Notes: generated by a model not told the origin, from the sequence alone. 64,000 bases of DNA from Parietaria judaica (GCA_954871525.1 OX940868.1:14909056-14973055), one strand, 5' to 3'; counted from the stretch's first letter, positions 1 to 12,747 are shown. A program made the numbers and translations.

Positions 1-268
1 TTAATCTCTTTTTCAATCTTTTTAGTGTCCCAAGGTTTTGAACTTAATTTAGATCTCAAGTATAGTAGTTCAAGTACTCAATCACTAGAACTATTTATTT
101 TACTATGTTTTGTTATTTTACTATGTATATTTATTATATATAATATACATAGTATATTATATAATAGTATATTTTTATAGTAATGTAAGCAGTCCAATAA
201 TATAAATATATAAAATAGTATAATCAGACTCTTGGAACACTCTAATAATAATAAGAAGAGAAATCATA
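1..268. other. AT-rich intergenic sequence
   Basis: This stretch is AT-rich, with TATA-type runs around positions 130-180. No coding frame, splice pattern or terminal repeat could be supported. Confidence 0.6.
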
Positions 269-405
269 GCTAATAGCCTCCTTCTTAGGTTTAGATTGCA
301 TTTTATCACACATATGGTTATAATTTCTAAATTAGCCAAATTCGATGATGTGGCATTTTGCTCCCATATTTATATACCTATTCTACCCCTAACCATAATA
401 TATAT
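269..405 (+). repeat. Putative MULE terminal-repeat remnant
   Basis: The segment begins with a tagcc motif and later carries 'aaattagccaaa' followed by 'gatgtggcatttt'. The same motif order (tagcc, aggtttag, tagccaa, gtggcatttt, then a C-rich run) occurs in the terminal repeat of the Pack-MULE at 18096. Position just upstream of a MULE transposase remnant supports it being that element's left terminus. No matching right terminus was found, so the element is probably broken or diverged. The link between the two families is inference from motif order, not from an alignment. Confidence 0.4.
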
Positions 406-721
406 CGATTAATATTAATGATTTTTGTATTTAATTTAAAACAAACGTTTAGATTGGAATTCGTTGAGAACTTTTATGTTTCTAGGGTATATTTTGTAGC
501 TATTTAATCGCATTTATTATTAAATATCTCGATTAAAAGTTTAATTCCTATTGTACAGCATGTATGAGATATTCAAGGGAGATTTTTCAACACCAATAAC
601 GCTGATTGTACGCTGAATGTGGAACTGATTTTTTTTAAAATTCAAATTCTTTTCCTCTACAAATCAATCCGCCATTTTATTTACAGTCATTTTCATCATA
701 CTTAAGCTCTCAAATACCTAA

Positions 722-1631
722 ATGTCCAACGTAAGGAGGTCTAGTCCAGCAACGAATAATATAGAAATTTCATCTCTTCCTGCTGCAAGTGGAGAATTCT
801 CATTTATTGAATCAGGTTTGAGAATTTTCACTACGTTTATATAGTATAGATTTTATGTATTTTTTATTCTTGTATAACATGTATAAACACAGATTTATGT
901 TTTTTTTTTGTAGTCAAAGTATTTGAGAGTCAGTTTGACAAATCGGCTGGAACATCTAATGCGATTCCGTTAACGGAAGAGAAGAAAGACGTCGCAGAAG
1001 CTGTTTTGCATGCAACCATCGATATTGCCAATTTACCTAGTACTTTTGATGTCAATATAAACGACCTTTTCATAGAAAAAGGTTGTTTAAAAACAGCTTT
1101 GAAAGTTATAGCCATGAGAGGTCATCTTAAGTTTCGGACCCCGAGGTCTAGCAAAACTCGCTATGAAAATGTTTGTAAGATCTCTAATTGTCCATGGAGT
1201 TTGAAAGCATCGGTTTGTTCGGCTTCTAAGTTGTGGGTTATTAGGTCTTATGACAAGATTCACACTTGTTATGGACAAAATACCCAAATTGAAAATCATC
1301 AAGTGTCGTCCTATTTAATTAGCTAGTGCGTAAAAGCTGACCTCTTAGGATCTATAGGGTTAATTTAAGGCCAATTGATTTTGTACCCTATTATTTCACT
1401 AAAGCTGGATTTGAAGCAGTTTATTCCCATGACATTGTTCCTATAGTCCACGATGGTGATTGGAGTTTGCCTCACGAAGCTGTTCTTATCAAGCCTCCTG
1501 TTCAGAAGCGTCAAGCTGGCAGACCGAAGATGAAAAGATATCGGTCAAGAGCTGAACTGATTCATCCATATCACCAACGCTGTGGGAAGTGTGGAAAATC
1601 CGGACACAACAAGAGGCGATGTCAATCGTAG
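722..1631 (+). pseudogene. Internally deleted MULE transposase
   Basis: A Mutator-like transposase relic. Exon 1 (722-815) begins ATG and ends at a GTTTGA donor. Exon 2 starts at 914 after TTTTGTAG and keeps the frame. Exon 2 encodes the MuDR N-terminal DNA-binding domain, recognisable from GCLKTALKVIAMRGHLKF, the CKISNCPW zinc motif and IRSYDKIHTCYG. The frame stops at 1324-1326. A second segment from about 1368 encodes only the transposase C-terminus: a proline-rich linker with KRQAGRPK, then a CCHC knuckle CGKCGKSGHNKRRC ending with TAG at 1631. The DDE catalytic core and SWIM finger that normally lie between are absent. It is therefore an internally deleted, non-functional copy. The family assignment is firm; the exact deletion breakpoints are approximate. 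Confidence 0.75.
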
Positions 1632-2055
1632 ATTATGTTTGTGGTTTATTTTTGTTTTTATCATCTGCCGAAACTTTAGGTTTTTTATGTCCTTTGTGGC
1701 AGAGTTATGAGTTTGTCACTTTCTCTAAGTTTAATAAAAGTTTATTTATTTGTCTATCATGAATTTTACATTTTGTTAATGAAATAACAAACACACATTG
1801 CTTTTACAATACATTAATGTATTGTACATTAACGATTCTGTTGTTTATTATGTTTATTGTAAGATAAACAATATACCTTTACCAAATTCTGAAAGATATT
1901 ATATATTATGAATTTCAAAGTTTAACAGTATTCATTTAAAAATCAGTACCACATGGATTGATATGGCTAGTTAAATTATATAAGTTACGACAAATTATTG
2001 CACTAGATCAACATTTATAGTTTTGTTTTTAAAATATTAAAAATATGGGAATATA
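1632..2055. other. AT-rich sequence 3' of MULE remnant
   Basis: Probably 3' untranslated and internal transposon sequence. Nothing further could be recognised in it. Confidence 0.5.
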
Positions 2056-2365
2056 TTCTAAATAAACAACACCGATGAAAATGTGTTTAAGCCAAGTTAA
2101 CATGATAATTTGTAAAATCATAGCAGTTTCATCGGTCTTCTAAGTAGTAATGCCGGAATAATCTCCAACAACACACACAATGTGTTTGAAAATATGGGAA
2201 TATACTTGTTTACAAAAACGAACACAAACTAATCTAAATAAACAACACCGATGAAAATGTGTTTTAGCAAACTTAAACATTATAATTTGTAAAATCATAG
2301 CAGTTTCATCGGTCTTCTAAGTGATAATGCCGGAATAATCTCGAACAACACACACAAAATGCTTT
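2056..2365. repeat. Two-copy direct repeat, period about 176 bp
   Basis: The segment 'aataaacaacaccgatgaaa' occurs at 2061 and again at 2237. Both copies are followed by 'cagtttcatcggtcttcta' and then a matching 'aacaacacacacaa' run. The copies differ by scattered substitutions and a small indel. The GATGAAA/TTTCATC pair inside each copy forms a short imperfect hairpin. It lies between the MULE remnant and a possible Ulp1-like coding relic and may be subterminal transposon sequence. Confidence 0.7.
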
Positions 2366-2637
2366 CAAATTCCAAGATCGAATGATGGTTGACTAGACAA
2401 TTGTTCTTTGTTCTTGTTTCCTTCCTTCTTTGGCTTCTTTCCTTGCGTACAAGGAGGCCTCATCGCTGGTCCAGGTTTGGTACTTCGTTTATTCCGTGTA
2501 TACACCATCGTTGGCATCAATGGCTCGATCGCCACTTGGAATGGTTGAACCCGGGTCTCGTTCATGTCTTGTACCGTAAGCTCATTGTCACATTTAGTAG
2601 TCTCTGTCCGTGAAGCACATTCATTATCATAAATCAA
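2365..2637 (-). pseudogene. Possible relic of MULE-carried Ulp1-like ORF
   Basis: An open frame of 90 codons on the minus strand ends in a basic, proline-rich tail containing RNKRSTKPGPAMRPP and then a lysine-rich run. Some plant MULEs carry a Ulp1-protease-like gene whose downstream region is basic and proline-rich in a similar way. The protease catalytic core (His, Asp, Cys) is not visible here. The resemblance rests on composition and one motif, and position beside a MULE relic is the main support. It may not be a real coding remnant. Confidence 0.22.
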
Positions 2638-2639
2638 GT

Positions 2640-5300
2640 CTATGTTGCTATGTATAAATGATAACTCACGGTTAATGTCTTCGACCGAGACCTACAAAGA
2701 AAAAAGATACCAGATTTATACATACAGATACTCATCATATTATAAGATAAAAATGATGATAAAATGTTATGGCGTATTACCGTTGGACTCGTGTATGGAT
2801 GTGTCCGCTTACTGCTTCCTTCAATTTTATCATTTCGGTCCTAATAACAAAAGAACGGCAACATTCATCATATAAGAAATCTTGAGATTTAATCTTATGA
2901 ATTACTTACCTTTGTTAATGCTTTCGTTTTCACTCTCGATTGACCATCGATATCCTGTAAATATTTTGAAAATTATGAATTATGGACAGTAATTTACAAA
3001 AATTAACGTGAATGTGTGGGAAAAAGGTAAGATGAAATTAGAGGTATTAATGTACCAGTGGACTAAATAATAGAGATGTTCTTTCTCTCATATTTCCCAC
3101 ACGAGTAGTTGCATATAATTATATATATTCTAATATATAATATAATAATAGTATAATTATATATAACTTATATATATTCTAAATTTTATACAATAGTACC
3201 TGTAAAAGTTATCATGTTCTTAGAAAATCAACCCATTCTATTTTATGAAAAGCTCATTAAACAGAGCCTCTAAAAACTCAGTAAACAAAAGATCGCCTCC
3301 TCCTGTGACATTGTGATTGGGGTTCATGGAATAGAGTGGTCCTTGATGACTCTTCTAAAACCAATTCCGCACATAGAACGGTTGACACCTCTAACCGTCT
3401 TACTTAATATGTGCATTTTGAAAAAATAAAAGTGAAAAATGAGAAGAGACTAGAAGAGTCCGATCCAAGTACGTAGTCCTGCATTTATGACTAGTAATGT
3501 TAATTATTGGTAGGCATTAAACTCCATATATATAGCGGATAAATAAATAATTATATTATTGGAAGGCATTAATTCCATGTAATAGTTACATAAAATATTG
3601 AAAAGCCGTCCCAAGATATGACCAAAACTTAGCATGTCATGTTGGGTCATCTTCAATAGAGTGCTTCAAATTCACAATCAACCAATGAACCAACTTAATA
3701 TTGCCTCAACAAATGCATAATCCTACAACCACAAACATATCCAAAACTCAAGCCAATTTTTGTAGGTATATCGTTATATAATGCAAGTCCTTATTACATA
3801 CGCAACTATAGAAAATAATAATTAGGAGCACAAAATAATAATAAAAAAAACATTATATAATTGTGATATGTCTCACATGTTGCATCACTAATTAGAATAT
3901 TCATTAACGTTTCTATTTCATATTTAATAACTGGACACCTCGGTATTAAATGTGGCTTTCTCTAATCAGTTGAAGAATTCAATAGTCTTCGGTTAGAATT
4001 CAATATTTTTTATATAAAAATATTTATAGCATAAGTATTCAACTCTGTACCAAGTGTACTACTTACTACCTGTGTTTATCTAAAAACAAAAATCTTATCG
4101 CAATAGTTACAAAATAGTGTTTAATTTAGTTTTACTTATGTTAGTTTCAAGTCTATTAGGGTATAGAGACAAGACACGTGTGTATCTTTATTTTGAATAA
4201 AAATAGTATTAAATCATTGATGTTTTGAAATTCAATCGTAAACATTAATTGTATGTATCGTGTAACATATCTCTATAATATTTTGTGGCTTTAGATGTAT
4301 TATAACTGCTAACGAAATCAGAATGTACTGCTGGTACCTTAAGTACAAAATTAAATATTAATTACGCTCCAAAAATCCTTTTTTTTTTTTATAAGGGTTG
4401 TATTAATTATAATTGCTTTAAAAAACTTAAAGTCACGTATTAAAATACGTCATCATAAATCACATGTTATTAGTCACGTACTCACGTACTTATGTCACTT
4501 ATTTTTCACTCACCACTCTTTATAGACATGTTTTTTTTACTGGTAGAAGTTGCTAGGCTTTTGATGTCAGTGATATTATAAGTCGTCCTAATTTTTTTTT
4601 TTGAGTGGATATTGTAAGCCGTACTAGTTCACAGGAGGGATTCTGTATGGCTCATGAGCAGAAATTTAAGGGGAAACTACCTATAGTGAAGGATCATTGT
4701 GTACATTAAAGACGGATAATTTATTTTATTGTGACAAAATCTGTAAATGTATCAAAACTGAATCAGTATCAGTCTCAATTATTTTTGGCAGTTATATTGT
4801 TTTTTTTTTATGTAAATAAAATATGTTACTTGAACAAACTATAGGATATTAATTTAGGCGTTTCTTGTAAAAGAAATGTAAACATGGATTAGCTAAATGA
4901 AATCAAGTAGCGTAGTCGTAATAAAAATACAAAGAATTCGAATCAAACAATAATTTCAGAGAGCAGTTCGATCGGATTTCAAATCCAATCTCCGATGTAC
5001 ATCCACTCTCGCTCCAGAGAAAATCTCCGAGAGCCATGCACTAGCTAGATAAGTTGTGTGACACACTCGTCTCGACTCTCCCGACACATTCACTCGAAGA
5101 AGAAGAAGGAAGATGAAGCACCAAGATCTCCTGTGGACGATAGTCCATCGATAGGAGCTTTCGAGTTGGGCCGTTGGATTGCAGTTCATATAGCGATCCA
5201 GATAATTTAGTTATGTTAGGATCACTCAACCCCCGATGTCTTTTTACTACGTTGATGTCGTTTTAACAAGCGGGCTTCATATTCTAACAGATTTATAATA
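2640..5300. other. Intergenic, AT-rich; small GC-richer patch near 4950-5230
   Basis: Most of this stretch is AT-rich and non-coding in all frames, with poly-A and poly-T runs. Positions 4950-5230 have a clearly higher GC content and overlapping short open frames on the minus strand, but no recognised protein. They could be a captured gene fragment, a degraded exon or a promoter region. No terminal repeats or target duplications were seen around the patch. Confidence 0.5.
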
Positions 5301-5305
5301 TATAT

Positions 5306-5310
5306 GTGTG

Positions 5311-5345
<35 letters not shown>
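5306..5345. repeat. (CA)n/(TA)n compound microsatellite
   Basis: A run of CA dinucleotides passes directly into a run of TA dinucleotides. It lies about 130 bp beyond the stop codon of the first BAHD-like gene. Confidence 0.95.
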
Positions 5346-5478
5346 TTATATAGCATGCGAAACATAATTAGAACATTAAAATCCAAAATGTACATTCATC
5401 CATGCAAGTTGTGAGTTCATAACAATACATTGTACCATTTTGTGACATGTAAAATACTTTAATGTCACAACAAACTTA

Positions 5479-7037
5479 TTAGTTTTCCTTGAGAAGTGTC
5501 ACAATCATCTTCGCTCCAAATTCAGAAGGAATCGCTATCACAAGAGCATCACAAAAAGATCTGTTCATCCAAATTGAATCACGGACAGGTCCGTTCCCTT
5601 TCCAGAATTCAACCTCTTGACCCCGAAGTTCATCCAAATCCGCAACGTATACTTTAGGGTTATTACCGATCTCTTTAACGGATAGTTTTGTACACTTTTC
5701 GATCTTAACAACATCTGGTTCGCTCATAAACAACGATAAGCTTTCCAAAGCCGAACCACGACCATCGCCAATAATCTCTCTCTGTGCCTTCTCAACACAA
5801 AGCACGGCGAGAGAATCGATGCTTGATTTGTTCTCCGAGGTCACGTTGAAGATCATAGTTTGGCCGATTTTCGGGCTCGGACAAGGGCTAGAAACGGCAG
5901 CCAATGAGGAGTCGTTTTGTTTGAACTTCGGAAGGTAAAAAATGGGCGGCTCTGGTGATTTATTTTTTGATGAAAAGAGCATAATATTGCTGTGAATATT
6001 TGCCCATTTCTTGAGGAAATTGTCCTTTAACAGAAGATCAGCCAGAAGAATGCTACAACTTATCCCAAATGAGTACCCACCACACTCAAAATTAGTTACC
6101 TGTTCAAAAAAAGTCAAACAATAATCACCCGATTTATAAATAAAAGAAAAATAAAATAAACAAGCATCAATCTAAAAATAATAATGATACCCGATTTAAG
6201 ATGAGTAAACCAATAAGAGTCACCGTCTTGAGAAACGAATTAAAAGTACCTCACGAAAAAATATTTTAAAAAAATGCCTCAAGAAAAAAGATTAAAAAAA
6301 ACAAAAAAGTTTAACAACTTTTGAAAAGTTAAAAGTTTTTCACTGTAATAAATAATAAGAACATCTTTTAGTGGATTAAATACATATATAACAATATATA
6401 AATGTTAGAACTTAATTTACATATATTTGTAATCAAAATAATCCTACTAACTTACAAAAAATTATTTGTACAACTTACATTACTATCCAATATACCATTA
6501 AATATATATGTATCCATTAAGTACATATGTACTTATTTTTATATAATATATGATCATGATTAAACAAATAACCTGAACATAGAAAAGGGGAGAGAACATA
6601 GGATCTTCGCCTTCAATATCTTTCCAAAACACAAGCTCAGATTCCGCCTCCCGCCGGTTGCCGGAGCTTAAAAATTCCGTGAGAGTAACCCCGTCCATCT
6701 GTGCCTGCACAAGCCGCACACCACTGTCGTTGGGTACAACCTCAATCCAACTTTCACCGTCACGATCCCCGTTTATCCGGACACGACCGCTTAACTCCGG
6801 TCGCTCTGTGAGAGCTCTTCCGAGAGACTCCTTGATCCAACCGGCGTGAAGCCAGCCCGAATCTTCCACTCTGTAGTTTTGGTAATAGAGGAGAATGTTG
6901 AGGCAGCCCGAGAGCGCACCGGAGTCACCGTTGACCTGTATCACACGACGGATCTGTCCGAGGTCGGTGAGTTTCTCGGGCGATACGCTCAGTAGGGATT
7001 CGATCCGCAAAGTTGGAGCGTTAGAGCGGTCTTCCAT
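5479..7037 (-). CDS. BAHD acyltransferase-like protein, copy A (CER2/CER26-like, tentative)
   Basis: A two-exon gene: exon 1 is 7037-6573, the intron is 6572-6100 (GT...AG, phase 0) and exon 2 is 6099-5479. It encodes 361 residues. BAHD enzymes transfer acyl groups from CoA to alcohols or amines in the cytosol. Family signs are the N-terminal layout, SPLFYVQVT at the intron, CGGYSFGISC at residues 161-170, and the C-terminal solvent-channel region. In the usual HXXXD position the sequence reads I172-L-L-A-D176, so the catalytic His is Ile while the Asp remains. DFGWG is degenerate (EFWKG). The protein is about 70-80 residues shorter than typical BAHDs, mainly in the middle. CER2-like proteins of wax elongation are non-canonical BAHDs reported to work without the catalytic motif, so a non-enzymatic accessory role is plausible but inferred. 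Copy B (13694-17705) shares the intron position and strand. Confidence 0.82.
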
Positions 7038-7107
7038 ATTTTAGTGTCTCTGAATAAAGGAATGGTTTTGGTGGATTATGAAGATGAACATTTCTATAGC
7101 TCCATTG

Positions 7108-7118
7108 ATTTATATATA
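7108..7118 (-). promoter_or_regulatory. Putative TATA box of BAHD-like copy A
   Basis: Read on the minus strand this is TATATATAAAT, about 70-80 bp upstream of the ATG at 7037. Spacing fits a plant core promoter with a short 5' leader. No start site was confirmed. Confidence 0.45.
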
Positions 7119-7521
7119 GTTTGTATTGGAAATTTAATATTTGTGTATTTACTGTCATTTTGGAATTATTATAGTGTATACGTTAGGGTTTGTAGTTACA
7201 CTTGCAGACATTGTTTAATTCAAATGCAAAATTGTCCCCACTGAAAACTATTAGTGTATGGTTTCTTTTAACTATTTCAATTATTGAAAAAAAATGTGAT
7301 TGGAATTAAAATTAATGTAACTGTTTGATTGGGAAAATAATTTATAATTTAATTATAAATATTTATAAGTTAAAGGTATAAATGCTTTAATTGATTCAAA
7401 TTTAAATTTCACTCAACCAGTGAATAAGTATTGATTTTTTTTTACTATTATTTAAAAGTAAATTAGTCGTTTAAGAAACAAATAAAAATTCACTTAACAG
7501 CAATAATTGAAAACCCAGAAT

Positions 7522-8228
7522 TAGGGGTGCAAATAAACCCGGAAATACGGGTTTTAAACCGTATCCGGACCGGAACCGTATTAATCTGGGTTAAACCGGA
7601 ACCGGTTTATTAAAAAAACCACATTGGATTAAACCGGTTCCGGGTATCGGGTTTAGAGCATAAAAAACCCAAAACCCGCATAGTAGCTTACTAAAACCCG
7701 GTTATTAAATATATACATAAAAATATTTAGAATTTTTATACAAAAAAAAAACATAATGAATTTCTATCAAGACAAATATTCAATTATTTGTTTCTCATCC
7801 AACTCCAAACTAATGTTGTAGATTAATCATTTGTTTCTTCTAGTCCAAATTGATATAATTTTTTTCTCTCACAATAATAATAGTATAAAACATTACATGT
7901 ATTTATTATGTTAATTACTTATTAGTTTTTGAAAGTATATATGTTATGTTTATGATATAGTTTGATTTTTTAATTTTGGCTATAATTACTTCAAGTTTTT
8001 TTTTAATATAAAATTTAGGTTCAAATCCGTATGATAACCCGGAACCGGATTTTAAAACCAAAAACGGATACAAATCCGGATCCGGGTTTAAAAACAGTTT
8101 ATTTATTTATTTTAAACCCGGGTTTTAACCCAGATCCGGATTTCCGGGTTTTTATGTAAAAATATCCAGATCCGGGTTTCAATTAAAAAAAAAAACGGAT
8201 TCCAGTACCCGGTCCACTTGCACCCCTA
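7522..8228. mobile_element. hAT-type MITE with 8-bp target duplication
   Basis: The 707-bp element starts TAGGGGTGCAA and ends with its exact inverse TTGCACCCCTA. It is flanked by a perfect 8-bp direct repeat CCCAGAAT (7514-7521 and 8229-8236), the duplication size of hAT transposons. The interior has no coding capacity. It is built from variants of CCGGAACCGG and GGTTTAAACC, with subterminal regions that are rough inverse copies. It is therefore a non-autonomous element. A single terminus of the same family appears near 36037. Confidence 0.9.
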
Positions 8229-8236
8229 CCCAGAAT

Positions 8237-9659
8237 GCACCTGCTAATGCTATCGAATCATGAAATATTATGGATTAAGTTCCTTAAACGGAAAGAGATG
8301 AATCCTTTTTAGTTCCTTTTTAACATGGGTTTGGTGGGGATTCCTTCACAAGATGGGTTTGGTAAACCGCGACACTGCTCATCACGGTATTTTTATTTGC
8401 TATTTATTTTTCAATCTTTTTTTAAAAATATTTACACTATATTTTAAATTATTGCATATTAACTCCTAAAATTATTTTTATTTTTATTTTAAAAATTCAT
8501 AATCTAATTAAATGTCATAATTAACAGACAATAATACCATTCAATAATATGAATATTTGTGGCAAAAGTATCATAAAATATCTCTGTTTTGTACTCGACA
8601 TATTTCATATTTTATTTTTATCGTGACAAAAGTATCGAAATTCAGCCGGAAATATTTTTGAACTTAATGCAATATTTTCAGTTAAAATAGGCATCTCCCA
8701 TTTAAATACTAGCTGACTTCATTTTTCTAAAATGTTAGACCCTCAAAAAACTTAAATTTTATAGAGAGAGAAAAAAAAATTCAATTTAGTATTAGAAAAT
8801 GTGAATTACACTACATCCATAAAAATAAAAATAAAAAATCATAGTGTACAATTAATTTTCTTCACTACATTCGTTAATATTTTGTGGAGTAATAGCTTCG
8901 TAAAGAACCCAAAGCAAAAATTGCATGTCCACTATCATTTTAGTCTTTTAGTTATGCCTCACCTTTCTTATTGACGAGAAGTCGAATCTATAATGAGTAT
9001 TTTGGACGAGACAAAGTTTAAGAAGGGCATATGGCCATAAAATAAAGATATATTTAGCAAAACTTAAGTATGATTTTGAGCAATAGTATATTTGTACCAA
9101 TTACTCAATTACAACACTAATATCTGATATTAAAGCATTAATGAAACATATTCAGACTCTTTTTGGAGTCAAAGTTCTTATATATCTTCGATTAGAAAAA
9201 AGGATGATCACAACAACAAAAATGACTAATTGAATTGGTACGATTTAAAGTAAAAAATAGCGATAAAAAGTACTTAAAGTCAATAAATATGAAATTAAAT
9301 ATTTTTTCGTCTATATTTTTTTTGGACGTGTCACGTTTGATTATTTGCTTGCTCATCCAATTATTTAGCATATATCTCATTTGAATTCGCCATTTTTGCC
9401 GGAAAAAATTGATGAGAAAATATACTGCCCCATTTTTAACCTTGGCCTCTGCCGTTTTAATTAATCAATTTTTTTAAAAAAAAAATCGTAATTATTCTTT
9501 AAAAAAAAATTAAAACTCTTCAACACAAACTAACAAGAGTCCACCGCAATTAATATACCAAAGACTGATTCATGTGATGTGCACCAACGATTGAAATAAT
9601 TACTATATAAAATTGTTTAGAATGACATACCTAACGTGGAGGCTCTACTAATTATTTTT
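8237..9659. other. AT-rich intergenic sequence
   Basis: No coding frame, RNA gene or repeat pair could be supported here. It contains poly-A and poly-T tracts. Confidence 0.6.
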
Positions 9660-10335
9660 TTTTAAAGCAATTTGATTTCATTCAATCAAATAAGTTGGGG
9701 AGAAAAATCTCTCATCACCGTTGCTACAAGCCACTCCGGGCAATAAGGACACATGAGGTCCGGTACAAAAGAAGAGAGACGTCTCTTAGCCAAAGCATTG
9801 GCCACCTCGTTACATTCTCGTGGAACCCATGTCCACTCTCCGGTCCCGCCTAGTTCGCGGCCGAGCTCTCGCACCTCCGCAATAATCGGGCCTTGCAAAC
9901 CCAACGAGTCTCGTGCCTTGGTGAGGTGGGAAGCCCGCAAGCAATCCGTCTCGGCATACTCGATCTTCCACCCCCGTTCGCGGGCAAAAAGAAGCCCCCG
10001 TCGCATCGCAATGCACTCTCCGGTAAGTGCCGAATCGACATGGTCTACCAAGGAAGCCAAGACTCCCATAACCCGACCGTGGTGGTCTCGGACAACCGCG
10101 CCCACTGCTGCCCGTCCCGTCTCCTTGTCCCATGCCGCATCTACGTTGAGCTTGAGGCTCCCCGCAGCCGGCCCGGACCATGCCCTCGGTACCTCCTCCC
10201 TCGGCGAGCGGTGGTTCTCCGTCGTGTGTGCGCATCGCTTGTAACTTGTGAACCATCCGTAGACTTCTTCCACCCAAGTCTCTGAGGCCCGTACACGGTG
10301 CTCAAAGAGGCGAAGGTTGCGGTCGGACCACGCCG
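9660..10335 (-). mobile_element. 5'-truncated LINE, RNase H end
   Basis: The minus strand encodes the C-terminal part of a plant L1-type non-LTR retrotransposon. An upstream AAWSDRNLRLFEHR motif, behind a stop codon, is followed by a frame running to 9686. It carries a plant RNase H domain: LNVDAAW (first Asp), LTGECIAMRRGL (Glu), AETDCLR (Asp) and WVPRECNEVANALAKR. After the stop there is a short 3' untranslated segment and an A-run (read as T-run on the plus strand at 9653-9663). The reverse transcriptase and endonuclease regions are missing, as expected from 5' truncation during target-primed insertion. GC content is far above the flanks. No target-site duplication could be recognised. Confidence 0.82.
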
Positions 10336-11820
10336 CCTAAATAAGCCCGCAAATTATGACATGGTTAATAAGTGCATAAATCTTATTTTACAATATTGTT
10401 GGCAAGTAGTTTTCAATAGTCATATTATTCTCAGATGGGTTTTTTTTTTTTTTTTTCTCGATCTTTTGCCTACTTCTCAACAAGCTCTTGTTTTCAAGGT
10501 TATCATTTTACTATAAATTTTAGAATTCTGAACTTTATAATACTCTTTACCAAGGTTTTAAATACCGCTTGCCGATGTCGTTTCGCACTTTTCATTTTAT
10601 GGATATATCGCTTGTCGATTTTTATCTCATAGGTAAATCGATGGATATGTTGATTGATATATCGTTTTGCATATCCTCGAAAAAAGATTTTCGATGAACA
10701 TACCGATGGATATTCGAGAAATTTAATACTTTGCTCTTTACTATCCTTTATGATTGTAAAGGATTACCGAATAACACATTATTCTTTACGATCCTCAAGG
10801 ATGTCTTGTCAATTGATTACCGAAAAAGATCAGTGTATAAAATTATCGTGAAACAATCGACGAGTTTGGCTACTCAAAAACAGTTTGATTAAATACTCTT
10901 AAGCAAGTGGAATCACTTTTTTAACATGCATGGATAATATGTTTTACACGGGGCCTTACTATAAAAAAAAATAAGTTTAATGAGCAAACTGAATGAACGT
11001 GTAAAGTTGAGGGACATTACTGCCATTTACTCTAAATGTTATTTTAAAGTCAACACTCGTATATCGTATTTATTTTGGCAACTACCAAGCTGACTATATA
11101 AAGTCAAATCAGCACTATAATAAATATTTTGGAGAGAAGGACATATAATGTATAAGGTGGCTATGAAACAAATTATTTGTTGAAACACTGAATTATCATC
11201 ACGATTTATAATTATGTGAATCGCCATATATCTTCATACTAGCATCCCAGCGATTGATGTATCAGGTTGTCCTTATATGGGCGTCAAAAATAACCCATGA
11301 ACGATCTTTTTTTGCTTTGACATATCATGAACATATTTAATATTGTAATGGAATGACGTGACAATGTCATGTGACAATCAGATCAATGTTATATGTAGCG
11401 TTTGATCAACGATTATTTAAAATAGTGGTTGCAGAAAGTTATCAACCCACTAAATGGGACGATGGGGTATTAATATTATTGCCACTAATTTTTTTAAATT
11501 GGATGCGTGTTGCTCTTGTAGTCTTGTAGATTATATGGTAAATAGTTTTGCTGCATCTATTCCTAATTTGTGTGTGTGAAGTATTTACATAAATGTTTGG
11601 AAAATCATGTTTTAGGTACAAAAGAAAAGATTCTATCGTTTATTTTGATATATTTATTTATGCATTTTGGTTCTATGCTTCATTACTTCATGCTTTTGGT
11701 AATTCGAAAATGTGTTTGCGGAATAGATTTCAAATTTTAATTTTTTTTTTCTTTTTAAAATGCTCTTTATTTGTTTTACCCAAATTTTGAGCTTGCATAA
11801 CTTCTATAATACTTCGCTGT
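10336..11820. other. Intergenic; possible relic of an 'ATCG'-rich repeat near 10550-10860
   Basis: Positions 10550-10860 begin with ccaaggttttaaatacc and contain many ATCGATGGATAT-like words. Similar words recur near 30010-30140 and 53030-53200, suggesting one dispersed repeat family. Boundaries could not be defined. The rest is AT-rich sequence without genes. Confidence 0.4.
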
Positions 11821-12625
11821 TAGAAGTGTGCACGGCTTGGATTGGGGCGAGGCAATAACTCAATTTGACCCAATCTTATTGGGTGATAAAAAAACGACCC
11901 AATCCAACCCACATATTTTGAAGGCCCAGTCAAACTTAAATAAAAAAAAAAACTGAATTGAGTTGGGTTGAATTATATTGGATTGAACTAATTTAAAAAA
12001 AAAAACTCACCGCATATCATTAAAATATTGAATCAATTAAATACAATGTTCAAATAATCCAATTCAAATATTAAACACTATTATTTAGTCTTAAACATTC
12101 AATAACAAAAGTACAGAACATAGTCGTAAACTAAACTAAAAAACTTACTCGTAAACATAATCTAAAAATAGTTATAAATATAAAATAATAACTATTTTTT
12201 TTTTTTTAAAATATCTTAAAGATTAGTAGCTGATTAAAAGAGTTTGAATGGCTAACTATGTCAGGAGTGACAGCGAGCCACCATCCAGAGAGAAGCATCG
12301 GCAATTCGGCGCCTAGAGAGAGAAAAGACGTGCTCGAGAGTGTCGGGGAGAAAGATAGGACTCTAGTAATTTTTTGTTATGATTTATAGTAATTTGAATA
12401 AATCACGTTATTAAAAATGATTAGTAATATATTTTAAAAATTTGGTCAAATTAATTAGGCATGCATAACCCAATGCATCTGACCCACTCCAATTTAAGTA
12501 TTTCTTCAAGTTAGACCCAACTCAACTCAATAATTATTAAGTGAACTGGATGATTCGGATTGAGGTTAAGTTTAATTGAATTAGGTTGAAATGTTGAGTG
12601 CGATTTATTTTGCTCAGCCCTATAT
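11821..12625. mobile_element. Putative non-autonomous TIR element
   Basis: The left edge reads 'tagaagtgtgcacgg' and the right edge is 'tgctcagcccta', weakly inverse to each other. Both subterminal regions are rich in GGGTTGGATTGGGTT-type words in opposite orientations. This layout resembles the other CACCCCTA-ended elements in the window. No target duplication was found. A GC-richer segment at about 12258-12360 inside it looks foreign to the element. Confidence 0.35.
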
Positions 12626-12747
12626 ATCAGCGTACAAATTTTGCACGACGGTCAAAAATAATGTTATTAACAGTAGGGCAATCCTAATTTCATGTGAATA
12701 TAATTTTGAGGAATAAAATGTCACATTATAAAATTTAAAGGAATATA

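Noticed and set aside
9753..10285. Plus-strand open frames of 163 and 130 codons
   Set aside because: They lie antisense to the LINE RNase H domain and arise from its GC-rich codon use. No protein family is recognisable.
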